From assembly GCF_900187015.1 (NCBI RefSeq), contig NZ_LT906479.1, positions 2,728,001-2,792,000 of the forward strand: DNA of 64,000 nt, given 5' to 3'. The first letter of the stretch is position 1, and each line of letters opens with the position of its first letter. The notes beneath the pieces are model-generated. The model worked only from the letters and a program-made list of their open reading frames with translations. It had not been told where the DNA came from and made no database searches. Origin of the DNA: Serratia ficaria (GTDB lineage: Bacteria > Pseudomonadota > Gammaproteobacteria > Enterobacterales > Enterobacteriaceae). The position numbers and the translations under genes are program-made. Below, piece by piece: positions 1 to 7,387 of this stretch.

Positions 1-70
1 AGTAAATTTCATTAACGCCCACGGCAATCATCAAAATGGCGTAGAGCAACCCCAGAATTAATATCATCAT
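1..70 (-). CDS. Small hydrophobic protein, C-terminus outside window
   Basis: An open frame starts at an ATG at position 70 on the minus strand and runs off the left edge of the window after 23 codons. The visible part begins MMILILGLLYAILMIAVG and is almost entirely hydrophobic, so it would be a one-helix inner-membrane peptide. A GGAG motif lies about ten bases upstream of the ATG. It sits downstream of the mgtS homologue on the same strand, separated by a 13-bp inverted repeat. I do not recognise the family. Because the gene is cut by the window edge, its length and reality are uncertain. Confidence 0.4.
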   Translation of the reverse strand, partial: MMILILGLLYAILMIAVGVNEIY

Positions 71-115
71 TATCGTTATACTCCGTTTCTCAGGCGGCGT
101 TCAGCGCGCCGTTAA

Positions 116-153
116 ATCCTCCCCATAAAAAATAAAACCATTATGGGGAGGAT
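116..153. repeat. 13-bp perfect inverted repeat (hairpin)
   Basis: The arms 116-128 and 141-153 are perfect complements (ATCCTCCCCATAA and its reverse complement) around a 12-base A-rich loop. It lies just downstream of the mgtS homologue on the minus strand and upstream of the next small ORF. Only a short T stretch follows on the minus strand, so it could be a weak terminator, a stem that stabilises the mgtS transcript end, or a protein-binding site. Confidence 0.6.
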
Positions 154-179
154 GCATCCAGGCGGATCTTTAGCGTTCA

Positions 180-272
180 TCAATCATCCCATTTGGTGCT
201 CATATAGGCCGCCAACAGGCCCAGAGAGCTGATTATTGCCAGGAATCCTACAAAAACCGTCATATTTCCCAT
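180..272 (-). CDS. mgtS: MgtS-like small inner-membrane protein (30 aa)
   Basis: A 30-codon ORF preceded by a GAGGA ribosome-binding site seven bases before the ATG. It starts MGNMTVFVGFLAI, is hydrophobic through the centre and ends AAYMSTKWDD. E. coli MgtS, from memory, starts MLGNMNVF and ends AAYFSHKWDD with the same length and layout, so the two are clearly alike. In E. coli MgtS is a 31-aa membrane protein induced by low magnesium through PhoPQ; it stabilises the MgtA magnesium importer and also acts on the PitA phosphate transporter. I could not find a convincing PhoP box upstream. Too short for default gene callers, so it is easily missed. Confidence 0.8.
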   Translation of the reverse strand: MGNMTVFVGFLAIISSLGLLAAYMSTKWDD

Positions 273-373
273 TATCTCGTCCTCAGTTAACCGTTATCGA
301 TAAAAACCTCTTTAATTAAAAAGCGGGGTTGGTCGGTGTCCATTGCGTTCTACGTCCTCCTGGTGATAAATAA

Positions 374-403
374 CATCCCCGCCCGGGCCGGCGCGGGGTG
401 ATG
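374..403. repeat. GC-rich hairpin between two small ORFs
   Basis: CCCCGC at 377-382 pairs with GCGGGG at 393-398 around a GC-rich loop. The flanking CAT/ATG bases extend the stem with a small bulge. It lies between the 31-aa ORF at 446-541 and mgtS, both minus strand. It lacks a following T run on either strand, so a terminator function is only possible. Confidence 0.35.
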
Positions 404-445
404 GTTAAATGCCCAATGCGTACTGGGCGATTTTGAAATAAATAA

Positions 446-541
446 TCAATCGGCGCTCATATAGCCGGCAACCGAAGATTCATCGAGAACTTCAGCATTG
501 GCCAGCGCCGCAGAGGAATGATTTTTAAGTGATTGAGTCAT
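446..541 (-). CDS. Unrecognised 31-aa peptide sharing the MgtS tail
   Basis: A 31-codon ORF beginning MTQSLKNHSSAALANAEV and ending VAGYMSAD, with an AGGGA ribosome-binding site just upstream of the ATG at 541. It is hydrophilic, unlike MgtS, and has no membrane helix. Its last codons resemble the mgtS 3' end at DNA level: both contain TATATGAGC, then A or G, then CC, and then GATTGAT, with mgtS carrying nine extra bases in between. This suggests duplication or recombination of the mgtS tail. Possible roles are a leader peptide for the downstream small genes or a secreted/processed peptide; neither is supported further. I do not recognise the family. Confidence 0.45.
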   Translation of the reverse strand: MTQSLKNHSSAALANAEVLDESSVAGYMSAD

Positions 542-893
542 TGTCAGTCCCTATTTCTGTTTGAACTTCAACAGCGAATCGCATAGGGGCGCAACCAAAG
601 AGGGAGTGCAGACGGCCTATCTCCGCGTCCAGGTTTTAGCACTATACAACGTATCTGAAGTGTTACTCAGAAGTTACTTTGGGCTGAACCTTAATTCGAT
701 AAAGCCTGTCTTAACCTTGGGCATCTCTCGATGTCGTCAGATCAGTAACCTGTGTTTGTATAGGAGCCTCGCCAAACGAGATACTGCATATAAACTACCG
801 GCGCAGTATAGGCGGTGTTTTCGCCGGCGGGAAGAAAATAACCTCCGCCGTTGATGGAGTATTTAGGAAACTGTTATTAATGGAATAAATCAT
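542..893. other. Non-coding stretch with RNA-like hairpins
   Basis: No convincing gene is seen. The only long open frame on the plus strand would need a TTG start without a ribosome-binding site and has an unlikely composition. The plus strand has several small stems (CTCG/CGAG at 768-780, ATACTGC/GCAGTAT at 781-809) and leads straight into the strong terminator at 894-930. A small non-coding RNA is therefore possible. E. coli carries the MgrR sRNA near mgtS, but I cannot tell whether this is a homologue. Confidence 0.4.
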
Positions 894-930
894 AAAGAAG
901 GCCGATATTATTCGGCCTTCTTTATTTTTT
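894..930 (+). terminator. Rho-independent terminator
   Basis: A perfect 12-bp stem (AAAGAAGGCCGA and its complement, 894-905 and 912-923) with a six-base loop is followed by an uninterrupted T run through 930. It is polarised for plus-strand transcripts. No plus-strand protein gene precedes it in the window, which implies an unannotated transcript. Confidence 0.85.
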
Positions 931-1010
931 GAATCGGCGTGGCGTTGGCTTTGTAATACACCGGCGTAAAACCGGTTGCCACAAAAAAGCCGGGCCTCCG
1001 CCCGGCCACC

Positions 1011-2504
1011 TCAGCGGCACACCTTGTCGCGCCGCGGCTTTTTCGGCGCCAGCAGGTAATCCACCACGCTTTCATCCACGCAGCGATCGATCCCGTTCAG
1101 CACCAGCGTGTGTCCGTCCCGTTCGCGGGTGATCAGCGGGCTTTTGAACCTGGCGGCCATCGCCTGCGCGTTGCGGTATGGCGTGGCCGGATCGTAACGC
1201 TGGCCGACAAACAGCAGCGGCGGCAGCGACGGCGACGCTACCGCCGCATGCGGCCGATCCTTGCCGCGGTACGGCCACAGGTCACACATTTCCAGCGGAT
1301 ACTCGTGCAGCGGCAGATAATGGCTGAACAGCGCGGCGGTGTTGACCTCCTGACGCTGCCGCCGCAGCCGCTGCGGATCGGCGCCCGGGTCGGCGACATC
1401 GGCGCAGGTAATGACGTTCAGGGCGTCATCGGCGTCCGGCGAGTAGCTTTCGTCAATCAGATCGGCGACCTGCCGGCCGGCGATGCCGGCGTTGATTTGC
1501 CGCACCAGGGTAGCCAGTTCATGCCAACGCTCCGGCCATGGCAGCAGCGAGCGGGTTGCGGTAATGACGTCATCGGCGGAAATCTCGTAGCCGTCCTGCG
1601 TCACGAACGGGCGTTCGTGCAGTTGGCGCAGCATCGCATGGTAGCTTTGCAGCGCCTGATTGGCGTCGGCGGACAACGGGCAGCTGCCGGTTTTGCCGCA
1701 GTAGGCCGCAAAGCGCTGGAAGCTCTGCTGGTAAGCCCGTTCCTGATTCACCCGCTGGGCAAAGTCGTCTTCGGCCAGGTCCACCACGCCATCCAGCACC
1801 AGCGCGCGGGTTTTCTTCGGGTAGCGCTCGGCGTACAGCGCCGCCACCTTGGTGCCGTAGGAATAGGCCACCGCGGTCAACCCCGGTTCGCCCAGCGCGC
1901 GCCGGATAACGTTCAGGTCGTTGACCGCCTCATCGGTGCCGATATGCTGCAGCGCCTCGGCGCCGGTTTGCCTGATGCAGGCGGCGATCATTTCCCGCAC
2001 CTGGCTTTCCGCGCCGGCCAGGTCATTGTCATCCGGCGACGGCGTTTCGTCGTTTTCGCCGCGCTGGCAGGCGATCTTCGGCGTCGACTGCCCCACGCCG
2101 CGCGGATCGTAGCCGATGATGTCGTAGGATTTTCTCAGGCGGGCGACGCTGGCGTCGGCGGCCAGCTGCGGATTGATGCCCGGCAGCCCCGGCCCGCCGG
2201 CGATCACCACCAGGCTGCCCTTTTTCGGCCCGGTGGCCGGCAGCAGCGTCAGCGCCAGACGCACGGTTTCGCTCCGGTCCGACAACGCCTGGCCGGCGCT
2301 TTCCGGGTAGATCAGCGGCGCGTCGACGTAGCCGCAGCGCAAGCCGGGCGGCGGCGTATCTTCGAACCAGCGCTGAAATCCGCTGTTCAGGCAAGATTGC
2401 CAGCGGATGCTGCTTTCCGGCGCGGCGGCGCGGACCGGCAGTTTGGCATGGGCGGGCAGATTGGCGGCGGCGGCAAGCAACACCAGAATACGCAGTACTG
2501 ACAT
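1011..2504 (-). CDS. Secreted alpha/beta-hydrolase, S33 tripeptidyl-aminopeptidase type
   Basis: The 497-aa product begins with a signal peptide (MSVLRILVLLAAAANLPAHA) and then an alpha/beta-hydrolase fold. Visible marks are the GGPG oxyanion-hole motif near residue 105, GYDPRGVGQS, the nucleophile elbow AYSYGTK with Ser near 215, and the late DGHTLV histidine. The C-terminal third matches the TAP-like domain of Streptomyces-type tripeptidyl aminopeptidases. It probably removes short peptides from N-termini in the periplasm or outside the cell; the true substrate is unknown. I chose the ATG at 2504 because AAAGGA lies six bases upstream; an in-frame TTG further upstream has no such site. It stands alone, divergent from the CsbD-like gene. 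Confidence 0.8.
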   Translation of the reverse strand: MSVLRILVLLAAAANLPAHAKLPVRAAAPESSIRWQSCLNSGFQRWFEDTPPPGLRCGYVDAPLIYPESAGQALSDRSETVRLALTLLPATGPKKGSLVVIAGGPGLPGINPQLAADASVARLRKSYDIIGYDPRGVGQSTPKIACQRGENDETPSPDDNDLAGAESQVREMIAACIRQTGAEALQHIGTDEAVNDLNVIRRALGEPGLTAVAYSYGTKVAALYAERYPKKTRALVLDGVVDLAEDDFAQRVNQERAYQQSFQRFAAYCGKTGSCPLSADANQALQSYHAMLRQLHERPFVTQDGYEISADDVITATRSLLPWPERWHELATLVRQINAGIAGRQVADLIDESYSPDADDALNVITCADVADPGADPQRLRRQRQEVNTAALFSHYLPLHEYPLEMCDLWPYRGKDRPHAAVASPSLPPLLFVGQRYDPATPYRNAQAMAARFKSPLITRERDGHTLVLNGIDRCVDESVVDYLLAPKKPRRDKVCR

Positions 2505-2713
2505 GGGGAGTCCTTTCAACTCGGCGAATCTGTTCAGGGTAAATAGCCCCGGTTAAACAGCTGACCAATAGACCATAAAAAACCTGCCGGGTGAAGGCGC
2601 GCGGTGGCTATCCCGCGCTCGGATTGCTCCCATAAGGCGCGATTATCCGTCACGCGGCCATTTCCTCTGCTAGGCTTAAGGTTCGTTTATCCAACAAGGA
2701 ACAGGAGAGTCAT

Positions 2714-2962
2714 ATGTTTGGAAAAGCTGAAGACAAAGCCAACGAAGCGGCCGGCGCGGTAGAAGAAGCGTTTGGCAAAGCCACCGACTCGCAGGAGCAT
2801 CAGGTTCGCGGCGCGGCGCGCAAATACGCCTCGCAGGCCAGCTATGCCGCCCGAGATGCGGCCGACAGCGTAAGAACCCAGGTGGAATCAAATCCGCTGG
2901 CCGGCGTGGCCATTGCCGCGGCGGTGGGCATCGTGTTCGGCTTCCTGCTGGGCCGTAAATAG
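2714..2962 (+). CDS. CsbD/DUF883-like small membrane-anchored protein
   Basis: An 82-aa protein with a lysine/alanine-rich N-terminal half (FGKAEDKANEAAGAVEEAFG) resembling CsbD stress proteins. Its C-terminal segment (NPLAGVAIAAAVGIVFGFLL then GRK) is the glycine-zipper membrane anchor of the DUF883 family (ElaB, YqjD, YgaM). In E. coli those proteins bind ribosomes at the inner membrane in stationary phase under RpoS. AGGAGA precedes the ATG and a strong terminator follows, so it is monocistronic. Function here is inferred from the anchor and helix only. Confidence 0.75.
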   Translation: MFGKAEDKANEAAGAVEEAFGKATDSQEHQVRGAARKYASQASYAARDAADSVRTQVESNPLAGVAIAAAVGIVFGFLLGRK

Positions 2963-2982
2963 ACCTTTTACGCCAGCCAGAC

Positions 2983-3009
2983 AAGGGGCCCGTTACGGGC
3001 CCTTTTTAT
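2983..3009 (+). terminator. Rho-independent terminator after the CsbD-like gene
   Basis: A ten-pair stem (2983-2992 with 2996-3005, one G-T pair) closes a TTA loop, and T residues follow. It is placed 21 bases after the stop codon of the small membrane-protein gene. Confidence 0.85.
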
Positions 3010-3176
3010 TTCCCGCCTATCGCAGCCATCGGTTAATAAACCCCCCGCCATCAACTACGATTACTTTGTGACCACCGCCGAGGCGGCGCGGTCCGGCAGA
3101 TAACCCATTGAGGATTATCATCAATATTCATGCTGTTTAAGCCGCACGCCCTTCTCGCGGCTAAGAAAGGTTGATT

Positions 3177-5282
3177 ATGGCACGCACTACCCCTATCGAA
3201 CGCTACCGCAACATCGGCATCTCCGCGCATATCGACGCCGGCAAGACCACCACCACCGAGCGCGTCCTGTTTTACACCGGGGTCAGTCACAAGCTGGGCG
3301 AAGTTCACGACGGCGCGGCGACCATGGACTGGATGGCGCAGGAGCAGGAGCGCGGCATCACCATTACCTCGGCGGCCACCACCTGCTTCTGGAACGGCAT
3401 GCAGCATAATTACCCGCAGCATCGCATCAACATCATCGACACCCCGGGGCACGTCGACTTCACCATTGAGGTGGAGCGTTCGATGCGCGTGCTGGACGGC
3501 GCGGTGATGGTCTATGACTCGGTCGGCGGCGTACAGCCGCAGTCGGAAACCGTCTGGCGCCAGGCCAACAAGTACAAAGTGCCGCGGCTGGCGTTCGTCA
3601 ACAAGATGGACCGCGTCGGCGCCGATTTCTTCCGGGTGCGCAAAATGATGATCGAGCGCCTGAAGGCCAATCCGGTGCCGATCGTCATCCCGATCGGCGC
3701 CGAAGACCATTTCACCGGCGTGGTCGATCTGGTGCGGATGAAGGCCATCCTGTGGGACGAGGCTTCGCAGGGCATGAGCTTCAGCTTTGAGGAGATCCCG
3801 GCCGAGCTGCGCGAATCGGCTCAGGAATGGCGCGAGAACATGATCGAGGCCGCCGCCGAAGCCTCGGAAGAGCTGACGGAGAAATATCTCAATCAGGTGC
3901 CGCTGAGCGAGGAAGAGATCGTCCACGGCCTGCGGGTGCGCACCGTGGCCGGCGAAATCCAGCCGATGCTGTGCGGCTCGGCGTTCCGCAACAAGGGCGT
4001 GCAGCGCATGCTCGATGCGGTGATCGAGCTGATGCCTTCGCCGCTCGACGTGCCGCCGATGGAGGGCCACGGCGAACACGATGAGATAGTCACCCGCAAA
4101 GCCGACGACAATGAAAAATTCTCGGCGCTGGCGTTCAAACTGATGACCGACCCGTTCGTCGGCCAGTTGACCTTCGTGCGGGTTTATTCCGGGGTGCTGG
4201 CGAAAGGCGACAGCGTTTACAACCCGATCAAGGGCAAGAAAGAGCGCATCGGCCGCATCGTGCAGATGCACGCCAACGACCGCAAGGACGTGGATGAGCT
4301 GCACGCCGGCGATATCGCCGCCTGCGTCGGGCTGAAGGACGTCACCACCGGCGACACCCTGTGCGATCCCGACGCCATCGTCACGCTGGAGAAAATGACG
4401 TTTCCCGAGCCGGTGATCGCCCAGGCGATCGAGCCGAAAACCAAGAGCGACCAGGAAAAAATGGGCATCGCGCTGCAGCGCCTGTCTTCGGAAGATCCTT
4501 CGTTCCGGGTGCGCACCGACGAAGAGTCCGGCCAGACCCTCATTTACGGCATGGGCGAACTGCATCTGGAAATCATCGTCGACCGCATGCGGCGCGAATT
4601 CGGCGTGGAAACCGCCACCGGCAAGCCGCAGGTCTCCTATCGGGAAACCCTCCGCAAGCGGGTGACCGACGTCGAGGGCAAGTTCGTGCGCCAGTCCGGC
4701 GGCAAGGGTCAGTACGGCCACGTGGTGCTCACCGTCGAACCGAATGAGCCGGGTAAAGGCTTCGAATTTTTCGACGAGATCAAGGGCGGCGTGATCCCGG
4801 GCGAGTTCATCCCGGCGGTGAAAAAAGGCGTGCTGGAAGCGCTGAACAACGGCGTGCTGGCGGGTTATCAGGTGGTGGACGTCAAGGTGCATCTGACCTT
4901 CGGCTCCTACCACGACGTCGACTCCTCGGAGCAGGCATTCCGCATGGCGGCGATCTTCGGCTTTAAAGAAGCCTGCCGCCTGGCGGACCCGGCGCTCCTC
5001 GAACCTGTCATGTCGGTCGAGGTGGAAACGCCGGAGGACTACGCCGGCAACGTGATGGGCGATTTATCCTCCCGCCGCGGGCTGGTGCAGGGCATGGAGG
5101 ATATCCCGGGCGGCGGCGGCAAGATGATCCACGCCAAGGTGCCGCTGTCCGAGATGTTCGGTTACTCGACCACCCTGCGCTCGATGTCGCAGGGGCGCGC
5201 CACCTACAGCATGGAGTTCAGCCACTACGCCGAAGCGCCGCGCAACGTGGCCGAAGAGATTATCCATCACCGCCAGCGTTAA
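3177..5282 (+). CDS. fusA2: Elongation factor G, second (non-str-operon) copy
   Basis: A full-length 701-aa EF-G, the GTPase that moves tRNA and mRNA through the ribosome. All marks are present: the P loop AHIDAGKT at 17-24, [12 protein letters not shown] in switch I, DTPGHVDF near 90, NKMDR, and the domain IV segments [11 protein letters not shown] and FGSYHDVDS, including the tip histidine. The start ATG at 3177 has AAGAAAGG upstream. Many positions differ from the canonical enterobacterial str-operon EF-G as I recall it, for example [10 protein letters not shown] where E. coli has MVYCAVGGVQ. The flanking genes are not rpsL, rpsG or tuf. I therefore infer a paralogue; the canonical copy must lie elsewhere. 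Confidence 0.88.
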   Translation: MARTTPIERYRNIGISAHIDAGKTTTTERVLFYTGVSHKLGEVHDGAATMDWMAQEQERGITITSAATTCFWNGMQHNYPQHRINIIDTPGHVDFTIEVERSMRVLDGAVMVYDSVGGVQPQSETVWRQANKYKVPRLAFVNKMDRVGADFFRVRKMMIERLKANPVPIVIPIGAEDHFTGVVDLVRMKAILWDEASQGMSFSFEEIPAELRESAQEWRENMIEAAAEASEELTEKYLNQVPLSEEEIVHGLRVRTVAGEIQPMLCGSAFRNKGVQRMLDAVIELMPSPLDVPPMEGHGEHDEIVTRKADDNEKFSALAFKLMTDPFVGQLTFVRVYSGVLAKGDSVYNPIKGKKERIGRIVQMHANDRKDVDELHAGDIAACVGLKDVTTGDTLCDPDAIVTLEKMTFPEPVIAQAIEPKTKSDQEKMGIALQRLSSEDPSFRVRTDEESGQTLIYGMGELHLEIIVDRMRREFGVETATGKPQVSYRETLRKRVTDVEGKFVRQSGGKGQYGHVVLTVEPNEPGKGFEFFDEIKGGVIPGEFIPAVKKGVLEALNNGVLAGYQVVDVKVHLTFGSYHDVDSSEQAFRMAAIFGFKEACRLADPALLEPVMSVEVETPEDYAGNVMGDLSSRRGLVQGMEDIPGGGGKMIHAKVPLSEMFGYSTTLRSMSQGRATYSMEFSHYAEAPRNVAEEIIHHRQR

Positions 5283-5290
5283 CCCCATCC

Positions 5291-5316
5291 GCCCGCCGCA
5301 GTGCCGGCGGGCGTTA
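5291..5316. terminator. Convergent terminator hairpin
   Basis: GCCCGCCG at 5291-5298 pairs perfectly with CGGCGGGC at 5305-5312. It lies in the 31 bases between the stops of the EF-G gene and the convergent transporter gene, and GTTATT follows on the plus strand. It probably serves as the terminator of the EF-G gene. Confidence 0.6.
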
Positions 5317-6267
5317 TTCCCCTTCCTCCACCGGCTGCGGTTTGATGCGCATGGCATACACCACCCCGACAATCAAACAGGCGATGCCGCATAGCGTCAA
5401 CAACGGCGGCCAAGCCTGGCGCAAGATGAAGGTATAGGCCAGCCCCGCCAGAATTTCGAACACGATCAGCGGCCCCACCAGCACCGTCGGCAAACGCTGG
5501 CTGGCTTCGTTCCAACACAGCGCGCCCAGCCAGGAGCAGAATACGCCAATGATCAGCATCAGCAGGATAAACACTTCCGGCCGCGGCCCGAACGGCAATG
5601 CGAACGCAGGCTGGGTAATGGCCAGTTGGCCGCATACCAGCAGATAGCCCAACAGCGCCAGCGGCAAGGTCACTACCCCCTGCGCCGTGGCCCAGGTGGC
5701 GGGCCGCTGCGTCGGGTTCTCCCGCAGCCAGCGGGCGTTGCGCAGCGGGAACCAGGTCCAGCAAGCCACCGCCAACAGCGCCAGCCCCAGGCCGCTGAGA
5801 TAACGCCAACCGTCGAGGGGCGCCTCGTTGCCCCGCAGCTCGGCGACGTTAACGCAGGCCAGGCCGCAGCCGATCAATACCAGCGCCGGCGCCAGCTTGC
5901 GCCAGGCCAGGCGCCCGTCGTGCCGGCCATAAAACAGATTGGCGGTAATGGAAATCACCACCGGCAAGGTGCCGATGATCATGGTGGAAACCGGCGCGCC
6001 GGTGCGCTGAATGGCGCTGGCCAGGCACAGGTAATACAGCAGGTTGCCGATGGCGGTCAGCTTGAGCGCCTCCAGCCAGTCTTTGCGCAGCAGCCGCCGC
6101 AAACGGCGACGATCGAGCCAGGCCAACGGCAAGGCGATCAGCCCGAAGGCCAGATAACGCCCGGTGGACTGCAGCGCAGCGGGATAATCCGGCACCAACA
6201 GCGGGCCGACGAAGATCAACCCCCACATCAGCCCGGCCATCAGGGCAAACAACACGCCAATAAACAT
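5314..6267 (-). CDS. DMT-family (EamA) transporter
   Basis: A 317-aa integral membrane protein with about ten hydrophobic helices arranged as two EamA halves, the layout of drug/metabolite transporters such as YdcZ/RhaT-type exporters. It begins MFIGVLFALMAGLMWGLIFV, typical of this family. I chose the ATG at 6267 because GGGAG lies five bases upstream; an upstream TTG would add 12 residues. The substrate cannot be read from sequence. It lies 94 bases downstream of an AraC-type regulator gene on the same strand, so the regulator may control its own operon with this exporter. Confidence 0.8.
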   Translation of the reverse strand: MFIGVLFALMAGLMWGLIFVGPLLVPDYPAALQSTGRYLAFGLIALPLAWLDRRRLRRLLRKDWLEALKLTAIGNLLYYLCLASAIQRTGAPVSTMIIGTLPVVISITANLFYGRHDGRLAWRKLAPALVLIGCGLACVNVAELRGNEAPLDGWRYLSGLGLALLAVACWTWFPLRNARWLRENPTQRPATWATAQGVVTLPLALLGYLLVCGQLAITQPAFALPFGPRPEVFILLMLIIGVFCSWLGALCWNEASQRLPTVLVGPLIVFEILAGLAYTFILRQAWPPLLTLCGIACLIVGVVYAMRIKPQPVEEGE

Positions 6268-6361
6268 CACCACTCCCACGCTAAGCCGGCATTCCCCGGG
6301 CAATCATCATGGGAGCAGCGTAACGGAACCCAGGGGGAAATTATTGTAGCAGGTTGCTGTT

Positions 6362-7216
6362 TTAACCCAATTTAACCTGTTTTTGAAAACGCACCGGCGT
6401 GACGCCGTAACGGTTAGCGAAGGCGCGCGTCAGGTGCGCCTGGTCGGTCAACCCCGCCGCCGCCGCCACCTGAGCGGCGGGCAGGCCGCGCTCCAACAGC
6501 CGCTTGGCCTGCGACAGGCGGATAGCCATCAGCATCTGATGCGGCGAAACGTGGTATTCGGCCTTGAATTTACGCAGAAAATGGTACGGGCTGAGCGATA
6601 CCAGCGCAGCCAGTTGGTTGAGCGTAATGGCTTCGGAGAAATTATCGCGCAGATACTGTTTAACAATCTCAAAGCGGTGCGCCGCTTCGGCCTTTTCCCC
6701 GTGCGCCACGCGAATGTGCGGGCGCAACAGCCCGACCGCCTCCAGCAACAGGCCGTCGATGGCCAGCGGGTCATGTTCCCGCCACAGCCCGGCGAGAATG
6801 GCGGACAACCGCTGCGCCGCCAGCGGATCCTCGCGCACCGCGTCGGTGAACCACTGCCCCCGTTCACCGGAAAGCTGTTCCAGCGCCTCGGGCGCCAGAT
6901 AGAGCATGCGGTAGCGCCAGCCTCCGGGGGTCTCCGCTTCGCCGGTGTGCAGTTCGTCGGGGTTCATCAGCACCAGGGAACCCGGTGCCGCCAGATGCTG
7001 CGCGCCGCGGTAGCGAAAACGCTCCGCCCCGGCGTTCACGGTGCCGATGGCGAAGGCGTCGTGGGTGTGCGGTTCGAAGGCGTAGCGTTCGATATGCGCC
7101 TGATAAAGTTCTACACCCGGTAAGTGGGGCAAATGCCGAAACTGCGCGCAGTCCTTTTCAAACGGAAACTGTTCTGGAACACCCTGCACCGCATCACCTT
7201 TGTCACATGGCCTCAT
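6362..7216 (-). CDS. AraC-family transcriptional regulator
   Basis: The 284-aa protein has an N-terminal cupin-like ligand domain (EPHTHDAFAIG, then GSLVLMNPDELHTGE) and a C-terminal pair of helix-turn-helix motifs. These contain the family signature LSPYHFLRKFKAEYHVSPHQ near 210-230 and LTRAFANRYGVTPVRFQ near the end. This architecture is common in regulators that sense a small amphipathic or aromatic compound. The downstream DMT transporter gene is the likely target. The divergent aldehyde dehydrogenase gene is another candidate. The ATG at 7216 has only a G-rich stretch upstream, so the start is provisional. Confidence 0.85.
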   Translation of the reverse strand: MRPCDKGDAVQGVPEQFPFEKDCAQFRHLPHLPGVELYQAHIERYAFEPHTHDAFAIGTVNAGAERFRYRGAQHLAAPGSLVLMNPDELHTGEAETPGGWRYRMLYLAPEALEQLSGERGQWFTDAVREDPLAAQRLSAILAGLWREHDPLAIDGLLLEAVGLLRPHIRVAHGEKAEAAHRFEIVKQYLRDNFSEAITLNQLAALVSLSPYHFLRKFKAEYHVSPHQMLMAIRLSQAKRLLERGLPAAQVAAAAGLTDQAHLTRAFANRYGVTPVRFQKQVKLG

Positions 7217-7282
7217 CGGCCCCCAGCATAGCCAAAATTTGCGCGATTGAGTAGCGGCGCGGGCGCTTTCGTGCGCCGCGCC

Positions 7283-7297
7283 TAGACGATCGGTCTA
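7283..7297. promoter_or_regulatory. TetR-type operator-like dyad before the aldehyde dehydrogenase gene
   Basis: TAGAC-GATCG-GTCTA is a perfect 5-bp dyad in the 171-bp gap between the divergent araC-type and aldehyde dehydrogenase genes, 91 bases before the latter's ATG. It resembles the NemR box as I recall it (TAGACC-N4-GGTCTA) but is one base shorter. No TetR gene is adjacent, so a distant regulator would have to bind it. Confidence 0.45.
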
Positions 7298-7387
7298 ATT
7301 CCGCGTAGGGTAATTGTTCCCTGTCCGGTTCAGGTCGGCGTCATCGCGAATAACCGCCGCCTGATCCCCCGTAAGCAAGAGGCAACC

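Noticed and set aside
561..854. 97-codon plus-strand open frame in the first kilobase
   Set aside because: It would need a TTG start without ribosome-binding site and its composition is not protein-like; treated as non-coding.
3051..4913. 620-codon minus-strand open frame opposite the EF-G gene
   Set aside because: EF-G motifs on the plus strand are unambiguous; the antisense frame has low-complexity composition.
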